Source of the DNA: Rhizobium sp. Root274
GTDB taxonomy: Bacteria > Pseudomonadota > Alphaproteobacteria > Rhizobiales > Rhizobiaceae
DNA: 64,000 nucleotides
Reading direction: 5' to 3'
NCBI RefSeq assembly: GCF_001429245.1
Contig: NZ_LMJE01000011.1
Span: forward strand, 7,436-71,435
Below, one piece after another: positions 28,625 to 36,400 of the stretch. Position 1 is the stretch's first letter. Each line of letters starts with the position of its first letter. Made by a program: the position numbers and the translations under genes. The notes under the pieces were generated by a model. The model saw only the letters and a list, made by a program, of their open reading frames with translations. It did not search any database and had not been told where the DNA came from.

Positions 28625-29053
28625 ATGAGCAGCTTCTTTGAGCCTTCGGCGCAACTGACGGACAAGGGCGTGCTCGCCATGCTGCAGGCGGCTATCGACG
28701 CAGCCTCTGCGATGGGCCAGCCGCAATGCATTGTCGTCGTCGATCAGAGTGGCGTCGTGCTCGGGTCCTTTCGGATGAAGGGTGCGCGATTTCTTTCCTT
28801 GAAGAGTGCCCTTGCCAAGGCTCGCACCGCCGCTTCCATAAATGCGCCTTCGACGGCCATTCCAGAACAGGCACGTCTTCTGATTTCCGGTGCGACCCAG
28901 GGCGAGGTAACAGGACTGAAGGGCGGTCTTCCCATCCGCTTTGACGGGGTTCTGGTTGGCGGTATCGGCGTTGGTTCGGGGAGTGGTAATCAGGACGAGG
29001 ATGTGGCACGTGCTGCGCTCGAAGCTATCGGTGCTGACGCCCTGTCGTCCTAA
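28625..29053 (+). CDS. GlcG/HbpS-family protein
   Basis: The product has 142 residues. It shows the GlcG (DUF336) pattern: LTDKGVLAMLQAAIDAASAM, then the strand PQCIVVVDQSGVVLGSFRM, KSALAKARTAA, GGLPIRFDGVLVGGIGVGSG and a terminal helix. The family includes haem-binding HbpS and proteins of unknown role beside glycolate or sugar-acid genes. It is the last gene of the ABC operon, 76 bp after the binding protein. No signal peptide is seen. A role in handling or sensing the imported compound is possible, but I would not name one. Confidence 0.85.
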   Translation: MSSFFEPSAQLTDKGVLAMLQAAIDAASAMGQPQCIVVVDQSGVVLGSFRMKGARFLSLKSALAKARTAASINAPSTAIPEQARLLISGATQGEVTGLKGGLPIRFDGVLVGGIGVGSGSGNQDEDVARAALEAIGADALSS

Positions 29054-29238
29054 TTTGGATCGAGCAAGCACCCCTAGTCCTTCGGGAGCTGTCGGGAAAC
29101 AGGTAGCAGCCGCATCGCCCAGCGTTGACTAAACGCGCATCGCCTACACGGGGTGGACTGTGAACGAGGCGATAAGCCAGAAGAAGTTTGTGTTTGAGTT
29201 CCATAATTTAGCTTATGCGATCTTCGGATGTAGGGGGG

Positions 29239-30356
29239 GTGGGTTCAAGGATGAAGTGCGACTTGCGAATGATGCCAATGGGTTGTCACTCGCAAGGAGA
29301 ATGCAATGGAACGCACCTACTCCCACATTGACCTCGATGAACGTCGCAAGATTGCCCGCTGGAGAACCGCTGGGCTAAGTGTCGAAGTGATCGCCGAAAA
29401 GCTTGGCCGACATCGCTCGACGATCTTTCGTGAGATCAAGCGCAACATGTTCGTCGACAAGGCCGTTCCTGATCTCAGTGGTTACTACTGCGTGACGGCC
29501 CATGACATGGCTTGCGAACGACGCGCCAAGCTCCGTAAGTTGGTGCGCTTCTCGAATGTTCGGCAGTCAGTTATCGACCGCATCAAACATGGTTGGTCGC
29601 CGCAGCAGATCGCTGGCCGGATGCGTTTGGAACGGCACCCGATCTCGGTCAGTCACGAAACGATCTACAAGTTCGCATATTCCGCGGACGGACACGCAAT
29701 CAAGCTTTGGCGGCACCTGCCGGAGCATCGCGCTCGACGGCGCCCACGACATGCAAGACGCAAGCATGGTCAGAGGTTTAGCCCTGAACTGAACATCCTG
29801 CGGCGCCCGGATGCTGTTGCTGATCGCCAGCAGTTTGGTCACTGGGAATGCGACCTGATCCAGTTCCGGAAGAAGTTTGGGAAAGCCAATGTGACCTCGC
29901 TTGTGGAGCGGGTCAGCCGCTTTGCTATCTTCCTGCGCAATAACGATCGGCAGTCCCGGCCGGTCATGAACGGACTTGTGCAAGCGCTACAGGCGCTGCC
30001 CCACCTCGCCCGCCGCTCGATCACGTTCGACCGCGGCACAGAGTTCACAGACTGGCCTTATCTGCAAGCCAGCATTGGCACGCAGACATGGTTCTGCGAC
30101 CCGCAATCGCCCTGGCAGAAAGGCACGGTCGAAAACACCAACAGGCGAGCGCGAAAATGGCTTTCGAGAGAGGTCGATCCCTTATCCGTAACCGACGCGG
30201 AACTGATCGCGATCTGCAATCAGCTCAATGAGACTCCGCGTAAATGCCTGGGATACAGGACACCGGCAGAAGTCTTCCGCAAGAAACTGCTCGCACAGCT
30301 GAGGCATGCCGGATAGCTTCGCCCTGCCCGCAAGTCGCGTTTCAGCATGAACTCAC
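29239..30356 (+). mobile_element. IS30-family insertion sequence
   Basis: About 1.1 kb with one transposase gene, bounded by imperfect inverted repeats. The left end reads GTGGGTTCAAGG... from 29239 to 29267; the right end (29-base region ending at 30356) read in reverse starts GTGAGTTCATGC. Both repeats share the core GCGACTTGCG. I cannot identify a clear target duplication, so the exact outer ends are approximate. The element separates the catabolic island from the plasmid backbone. Confidence 0.8.
29306..30316 (+). CDS. IS30-family transposase
   Basis: The 336-residue product opens with the IS30-type helix-turn-helix (YSHIDLDERRKIARWRTAG, HRSTIFREIKRN). The DDE catalytic domain has the first Asp in HWECDLIQF, the second in TFDRGTEF and the Glu in KGTVENTNRRARKWL. 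The C-terminal LNETPRKCLGYRTPAEVF is typical of the family. Length and motifs look complete, so the element may still be active. The ATG at 29306 follows AAGGAGAA. It inserts by cut-and-paste through a circular intermediate in known members of the family. Confidence 0.95.
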   Translation: MERTYSHIDLDERRKIARWRTAGLSVEVIAEKLGRHRSTIFREIKRNMFVDKAVPDLSGYYCVTAHDMACERRAKLRKLVRFSNVRQSVIDRIKHGWSPQQIAGRMRLERHPISVSHETIYKFAYSADGHAIKLWRHLPEHRARRRPRHARRKHGQRFSPELNILRRPDAVADRQQFGHWECDLIQFRKKFGKANVTSLVERVSRFAIFLRNNDRQSRPVMNGLVQALQALPHLARRSITFDRGTEFTDWPYLQASIGTQTWFCDPQSPWQKGTVENTNRRARKWLSREVDPLSVTDAELIAICNQLNETPRKCLGYRTPAEVFRKKLLAQLRHAG

Positions 30357-30370
30357 AACATGGATGATTC

Positions 30371-30586
30371 ATGAAAACGACCATGCTTTCGCCCTTGGAA
30401 AAGATGTGCCTTCGGTGGGTGTCCATGGGCAAGACTCACGCCGAAATCGCCCTGTTGGAGGGGAAAAGCGTCACCGAGATCGAACTTTGCCTGGAACGCG
30501 CGGTAGTCGTGCTCGACGCGAAGTCCGTCGAGGAGGCCATTGTGAAGGCGAGCGGTCGGTCGAGGTTGAGCAGTCAGCCAACGTGA
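30371..30586 (+). CDS. Orphan LuxR-type helix-turn-helix protein, 71 aa
   Basis: A 71-residue product almost entirely made of a LuxR/GerE-like DNA-binding unit: LSPLEKMCLRWVSMGKTHAE aligns with the usual L(S/T)xRExxxLxxxAxGKTxxEIA, followed by a recognition helix region TEIELCLERAVVVLDAKSVE. No sensory domain is present. It begins 14 bases after the right end of the IS30 element, so its native promoter may have been displaced by the insertion. Small proteins like this occur in rhizobia, often as partial regulators. The target is unknown. Confidence 0.6.
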   Translation: MKTTMLSPLEKMCLRWVSMGKTHAEIALLEGKSVTEIELCLERAVVVLDAKSVEEAIVKASGRSRLSSQPT

Positions 30587-30894
30587 TCAGCGGACAGCCA
30601 GTAGCGCACCCATTGATTCGAAGACACCAGTGATCGGCCGCTGAACGAAGGCGAGGAGTTGGCACCGACGACGAAAATCGTGCGGAAAATCTGAGCCCCA
30701 AACGGAAGCAAGCCAATCCCGCTCTCTTGTGATGGCGTCCTGGCCCGGCTCCGGATCTTCCACGATCAACCCGCGAGGGGTCCGCTAGCGCTGCTGCGGC
30801 CGCTTCCGCTTCGCGTCGCGGTGATCGCGCCCGTCCCCGGGCCTTTTGAGGAGCCATCGAGCGGGAATGGCCCGCTCCCGAAGGAGCCTCTCAC

Positions 30895-31065
30895 ATGTCG
30901 CACGACCTTTCCCTCGCCCAGTCTCACGGTTTCCAGCTCTCTCGCGACCTGATGGTCCCTGTCACCCTCTTCTCTGTCGACGGCGAATACGGCGTCCTGC
31001 CGTCCGACGAAATCGACGCCGACGACGATCTTGAGATCGTCCACGAATACACGCCTTGGCATTGA
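30895..31065 (+). CDS. Small plasmid protein, 56 aa, unknown function
   Basis: The ATG at 30895 has AAGGAG 8 bases upstream. The product of 56 residues begins MSHDLSLAQSHGFQLSRDLM and ends DDLEIVHEYTPWH, with an acidic run EIDADDDLE. There is no membrane segment. Good ribosome binding site, strong third-position GC and a position among other plasmid genes support it as a real gene. I recognise no family. It precedes the TOPRIM gene by 140 bp. Confidence 0.6.
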   Translation: MSHDLSLAQSHGFQLSRDLMVPVTLFSVDGEYGVLPSDEIDADDDLEIVHEYTPWH

Positions 31066-31109
31066 GCCGGGGCGTGGCCCTCGGGCGTGCCGCTTGCGAG
31101 CGGCAGGCC

Positions 31110-31140
31110 GCAAGGGAGGCTTCGCCGCGGCTGGCCTTGC
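31110..31140. repeat. Palindromic repeat, copy 1 (REP-like)
   Basis: GCAAGG (31110-31115) and CCTTGC (31135-31140) enclose GAGGCTTCGCCGCGG. The core AAGGGAGGCTTCGCC is shared with the palindrome at 32203-32240 on the other side of the TOPRIM gene. Confidence 0.5.
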
Positions 31141-31205
31141 ATAATTCACCAGATTGTCAGCCGCGCCCTTGCGGCCTTTGCTCTTCGCGGCCGCTGAAGC
31201 TGCGG

Positions 31206-32288
31206 ATGGATAAAGCTGACGAATTGGAGGCGATCGCTGCCGCGATCGAAAGAAAAATGGAGAGACGAGAGATAGAGGTGCTACGCGACAAGGTAAGCTG
31301 CGCCGCGGTGCTGGAAGAGGCCGGTTTTGCTGTCGATGCCAAGGAAAGCACCCGGCGGGCGGTGAAGTTTCGCCGTGGCGGAGAGATCGTCATCGTTACG
31401 CATGAAGGGCGAGGATGGTTCGATCCGCTCAGCGACGCCAAAGGCGATGTCTTCGGGCTCGTGCAGCATCTCGATCCCGTCGGCTTCCTGGAGTGCGTGG
31501 AATGGGTTGCAGATCTCGTCGGGTTTGGCCTTTCCAGGCCTGAGTGGCAGCCACACCCGTCCGACGACCTATCCGACGTTTCTCTTTCCGATCGTTGGCA
31601 GGCGCGCCGCCGCCCTTGGCCAGGCTCATCGACATGGCGCTACCTACGCGACGAGCGCTGCCTGCCCGCAGCCTTCATTCGTGCGGCGATCAAATGCAAC
31701 GTTCTTCGCGAAGGACCGCAGGGGAGCATGTGGGCCGCCCATACGAACGCCGAAGGCGACATCACGGGCTGGGAGGCGCGGGGTCCGCAATATCGCGGCT
31801 TTGCCTCTGGAGGTAAAAAGGTCCTCTTCCGCCTCGGTACTGACACTGCAGTACGCCTCGCCGTTACCGAAGCCGCGATCGACGCCATGAGTCTTGCGGT
31901 ACTTGAGGGATTGCGTGACGGCACGCTTTATCTCAGTACCGGTGGCGGATGGTCGCCGACCACGGAGGCAGCGTTGCGGGAGTTAGCCCTGGAGCCTAGT
32001 GTCCAGATGGTTGCGGCGACGGACGCCAATCCGCAGGGCGATATGTTTGCCGACCGGTTGCGGGCGATTGCTGACGATGTGGGCTGCGACTGGACCCGGC
32101 TTCGCCCACCCGCGGACGATTGGAACGAGGTCCTGAAAATCCGGGAGAAGGAAAAGAGGGAGAGGAAAGAAGGAGGAGGCATGCCGCATGCGCGCCGCCC
32201 GCGTCAAGGGAGGCTTCGCCCGGCGGAGCCGGCCCTTGACCCAGACGGTCGCGATGCCGGCGGCAGCCAAGGGGTCATGAAGGACTGA
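31206..32288 (+). CDS. DUF3991/TOPRIM-domain protein (primase-like)
   Basis: The 360-residue product has an N-terminal zinc-ribbon-free region (about 20-130) with VSCAAVLEEAGFAVDAKEST and GWFDPLSDAKGDVFGLVQHL, as in DUF3991 proteins. A TOPRIM domain (about 205-320) follows, with LAVTEAAIDAMSLA (catalytic Glu) and MVAATDANPQGD (the DxD-like motif). Such proteins resemble bacterial and phage DnaG-type primases and are common on rhizobial plasmids; a role in priming DNA synthesis after transfer is plausible but unproven. The last 40 residues are basic and repetitive and are encoded by the palindrome at 32203-32240, so the C-terminus may be an extension. The ribosome binding site is weak. Confidence 0.75.
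   Translation: MDKADELEAIAAAIERKMERREIEVLRDKVSCAAVLEEAGFAVDAKESTRRAVKFRRGGEIVIVTHEGRGWFDPLSDAKGDVFGLVQHLDPVGFLECVEWVADLVGFGLSRPEWQPHPSDDLSDVSLSDRWQARRRPWPGSSTWRYLRDERCLPAAFIRAAIKCNVLREGPQGSMWAAHTNAEGDITGWEARGPQYRGFASGGKKVLFRLGTDTAVRLAVTEAAIDAMSLAVLEGLRDGTLYLSTGGGWSPTTEAALRELALEPSVQMVAATDANPQGDMFADRLRAIADDVGCDWTRLRPPADDWNEVLKIREKEKRERKEGGGMPHARRPRQGRLRPAEPALDPDGRDAGGSQGVMKD
32203..32240. repeat. Palindromic repeat, copy 2, inside the 3' end of the TOPRIM gene
   Basis: The outer arms GTCAAGGG (32203-32210) and CCCTTGAC (32233-32240) enclose a second stem, GGCTTCGCC with GGCGGAGCC. It is a 38-base double hairpin related to the copy at 31110, and it is translated as part of the TOPRIM protein tail. 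Confidence 0.6.
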
Positions 32289-32352
32289 AGAGGAAGGCAA
32301 GGTCGAAAGGACAGTGCTGCGCTTCGGTCCGAAACCTCCAAAGGAGCCGCAG

Positions 32353-32958
32353 ATGAACCCCTCTCCCGATATCCGAAAAGTCTTCCAGGGCGTCGCAAAC
32401 CGACCGCAGATGTTCCGCATGTTCGACCGTCATCATCAACGGCCCAACCGCTGGGACGGCGATGCAACGCCGCTCTACGCCGGCGAATGGTTCGAGATCG
32501 GCGAGACCGAACACGACTATATGTTCGAAATCCTGCCGCCGCTCTGGATCCGCGGCTCGATGTTCGCGATGCGCGAGTTCCTCACCGGCTCGGTCACCAG
32601 CGTCTTCTTCGCGCTCCGGATCGACGAGGCGATCCGCTTCTTCCACGGCTATTGCGACCTTTCCGATCATGCGTCCGTCGAGACGATGCGCGTTGCGATC
32701 ATCGAGCGTGAGAGCCGGCCGGTCCGCGCCATGACGCGCGCCGAACGCCTCGAGCATATCTGGAGCAGTACGGCGGACGACTATCGCGGCCATGCCGGCG
32801 AGCGCTGGCCAGAGGCCTCGCGCGGCGGGCGCACCGTGATGCTCTACGGCGGGAAAGGCGGCACGTTTCTGAAGCTGCTGGAAGACCTCAGCGACGACGA
32901 GATCGTCGCCAAGCTACCGGTACAACTGCGTCACCTCCCCCCGCCGATCGCGGCTTGA
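32353..32958 (+). CDS. DUF1419-family protein
   Basis: The product has 201 residues. AAGGAG lies just before the ATG at 32353, which decides the start. Recognisable stretches are SPDIRKVFQGVANRPQMFRM, GEWFEIGETEHDYMFEILPP and MFAMREFLTGSVTSVFFAL, which I associate with the DUF1419 proteins of rhizobial plasmids. It has no signal peptide or clear membrane helix. It stands 64 bp after the TOPRIM gene and 11 bp before the DUF3085-like gene, so the three may be one transcript. Its biochemical role is unknown. Confidence 0.75.
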   Translation: MNPSPDIRKVFQGVANRPQMFRMFDRHHQRPNRWDGDATPLYAGEWFEIGETEHDYMFEILPPLWIRGSMFAMREFLTGSVTSVFFALRIDEAIRFFHGYCDLSDHASVETMRVAIIERESRPVRAMTRAERLEHIWSSTADDYRGHAGERWPEASRGGRTVMLYGGKGGTFLKLLEDLSDDEIVAKLPVQLRHLPPPIAA

Positions 32959-32969
32959 GAGGTGGAACC

Positions 32970-33361
32970 ATGCTCACCTTTCCGCTTGCATCCGTGCGCG
33001 AGGTGATCGCGCACGGCCGGGCCGATACGCAAGCCAATGGCGGCTTTCGCAACCCCTATTATGGACTGAAGCCTGGCAAGGACGAGCAGCCGGGTCTTTG
33101 GCTGGTCGGAGATCAGGGGTCTATCTTCTTTCGAACGGCAAGCTTGCCGGCGGCCAGAACCCCTTGTCGTCTATGCCGAGGAATGCAATCCGGCCACCAA
33201 CGACGACTGGTTCGAGGTCAAGCGCCGGACGTTCGGTGGCGACGACGGCGTCGATTTCCTTGATGCCCGGCAGTTGGAGGCGATAATGGCGGCAAGCCCG
33301 GACGCCACGCATCGCTCTCGTGACCGACACCATGCAGTTGTTCTTGACCGGGCGCGACTAG
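32970..33361 (+). pseudogene. DUF3085-like gene with three frame changes
   Basis: The start at 32970 (after GAGGTGG) opens with MLTFPLASVREVIAHGRADT and reads to VGDQG. A -1 change in the GGGG at 33116-33119 is needed to continue as VYLLSNGKLAGGQNP. A second in the CCCC at 33160-33163 gives VVYAEECNPATNDDWFEVKR. A third frame change near 33307-33312 leads to IALVTDTMQLFLTGRD and a stop at 33361. Joined, these give an intact DUF3085-type protein of about 130 residues. Two of the changes are in homopolymers, so sequencing error is as likely as true decay. Confidence 0.7.
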
Positions 33362-33476
33362 CGCTCGGCCGGCCGTAGCCGCGCCACCCCTGCAGGCGGC
33401 GCCCTCTCCACCCCTTTGCGTTCCCTCGGCTGCCCCTTGCGGCGGATCGACGACGCGCGCTCACAAGGAGCTTTCG

Positions 33477-36400
33477 ATGAGCAACGATCCCTTCACCCTC
33501 GATATATCAGGCAGCAGCGCATTGTCGTCGGGACTTGGTCTTGGCGTTACCGCGTTCGGCGGTTTTGCCGCCAATGACGACGAACCCGACCCGACCCCGC
33601 CCTCTCCTGCGCCGGCTCTGCCGGTGACCAGGCGCTCGGACCCGCGAAAGCAGGGTCAGCGTGCCAATTTCTACCTCGACGACGGGGATCGCGAGCTCGC
33701 CGCGACCTGGAAAGATCGGGCGCGGATCAACGTCGCGGCGATCCTCACGGCCAATGAACTGGAGAAGCTGGACTTGCCTGCAACTCCGGAAGCCCAAGCG
33801 AGGCTGATCCGCTTCACCGGCTTCGGCGCCGGCGAACTGGCGAACGGCATGTTCCGACGGCCGGGGGAAGCCGACTTTCGCACAGGTTGGGACGATCTCG
33901 GCAGTTCGCTGGAAACGGCCGTCAGCGATGGCGATTACGCATCGCTCGCCCGTTGCACGCAATATGCCCACTTCACCCCCGAATTTGTCATCCGGGCGAT
34001 CTGGAAGGGCCTGCAACGCCTCGGCTGGCGCGGCGGCCGCGTGCTGGAGCCAGGGATAGGAACGGGCCTGTTTCCAGCGCTGATGCCTAAACAATATCGC
34101 GATGTGAGCTACGTCACTGGCATCGAGCTCGATCTTGTCACGGCCCGCATCGCACGATTGCTGCAGCCGAAGGCACGGATCATCAACGGCGATTTCGCGC
34201 GCACGGACCTTAATGCGATTTACGATCTCGCAATCGGCAACCCGCCTTTTTCCGATCGGACGGTTCGCTCCGACCGGCACTATCGTTCGCTGGGGCTCCG
34301 CCTGCACGACTATTTCATCGCCCGGTCAGTCGATCTCCTGAAGCCGGGCGCCCTGGCCGCCTTTGTCACCAGCGCCGGCACGATGGACAAGGCCGATCGC
34401 ACCGCACGCGAGCATATTGCCAAGTCCGCCGACCTGATCGCGGCAATCCGCCTGCCCGAGGGTAGCTTCCGCCGCGATGCCGGCACCGACGTGGTGGTCG
34501 ATATCCTCTTCTTCCGCAAGCGAAAGACGGGCGAACCGGAACGCAACCTTTTGTGGCTCGACCTGGAGGAGCTACGACCCGCGACCGACGACGACGGTGC
34601 GATCCGCGTGAACCGCTGGTTCGCGCAGCACCCGGAGTTGGTGCTCGGTGATCATGCCCTCACTTCAGGTCCATTCGGCGAGACCTACACATGCTGGCCT
34701 CGCGTCGGCGCCGAGCTTGAGGCGGCGCTGACGGCAGCCATCGCTCTTCTCCCGGGAGACCTCTATGACGGCGAGCCGACCGCAATCGACATCGACCTGG
34801 AGGACGAGCTCGGCGAGATCGTCGATCTTCGTCCCGACAATGCGAAGGCGCGCGAGGGCAGCTATTTTGTAGATGTCAGGCATGGTCTCATGCAGGTTGT
34901 CGACGGTGAACCGGTCACGGTGCAGGTTCGCAAGGCCCGCAGCGGCGAGGGAATTTCGGAAAAGCACGTCCGCGTCATCCGCAAGCTGATCCCGATCCGC
35001 GATGCCCTGCGCGAGGTTCTGAAGGCTCAGGAGCTGGACCGCCCATGGCGCGAGCTGCAGGTGCGAGTGCGGATCGCCTGGTCGAGCTTCGTCCGCGACT
35101 TCGGGCCGATCAATCACACGACGGTATCGATCAGCGAGGATGAGACGACGGGCGAGGTTCGCGAAACCCATCGCCAGCCCAACCTGCAGCCCTTCCGCGA
35201 CGATCCCGATTGCTGGCTGGTCGCATCGATCGAGGATTACGATCTCGAAACCGACACCGCCAGGCCCGGTCCGATCTTTTCTGAACGGGTCATCGCACCC
35301 CCTTCCCCGCCGATCATCACCTCAGCCGCCGATGCGTTGGCCGTGGTGCTCAACGAGCGCGGGCGCGTCGACCTCGATCATATCGCCGAGCTTTTGCATT
35401 GCGACACGGATGCGGTTCTCGATGCGCTCGGGGACACGATCTTTCGCGATCCCGCCGACGGTTCCTGGCAGACTTCGGACGCCTATCTCTCCGGCGCCGT
35501 GCGCACGAAGCTCGGTGTTGCGGAAGCCGCCGCCGTGCTCGACGCCGCCTACGAGCGAAACGTCCGGGCGCTTCAGGCGGTTCAGCCGGCCGACCTCCGC
35601 CCGTCCGATATTACCGCTCGCTTGGGCGCGCCGTGGATCCCGGCAGCCGATATCGTCGACTTCGTGCACGAGACGATGAGTGCCGAGATCAAAATCTACC
35701 ACATGCCGGAACTGGGCTCGTGGACCGTCGAGGCCCGGCAGCTCGGTTGGACGGCCGCCGGTACATCGGAATGGGGCACCGACCGCCGCCATGCCGGCGA
35801 GTTGCTTGCCGATGCGCTGAACAGCCGGGTGCCGCAGATCTTCGACGTCTTCAAGGATGTCGACGGCGAGCGGCGTGTGCTGAACGTCGTCGACACGGAA
35901 GCCGCCCGTGACAAGCTGCAGAAGATCAAGCAGGCCTTCCAGGACTGGGTCTGGACCGATCCGGATCGGACCGACCGGCTCGCGCGGGTCTACAACGACC
36001 GCTTCAACAATATCGCGCCGCGAAAGTTCGACGGTTCCCATCTGAAACTTCCCGGCGCCTCTGGCGCCTTTGTTCTTTACGGGCATCAGAAACGCGGCAT
36101 CTGGCGGATCATCTCGTCGGGTTCCACCTACCTTGCCCACGCCGTCGGCGCCGGCAAGACGATGACGATGGCTGCCGCGATCATGGAGCAGCGCCGGCTT
36201 GGTCTGATCGCCAAGGCGATGCTGGTCGTGCCGGGACATTGCCTGGCCCAGGCGGCGCGCGAGTTTCTCGCTCTCTACCCGAATGCCCGTATCCTCGTAG
36301 CCGACGAAACCAATTTCACCAAGGACAAGCGGGCGAGGTTCCTCTCCCGCGCCGCCACGGCGACGTGGGACGCGATCATCATCACCCACTCCGCCTTCAG

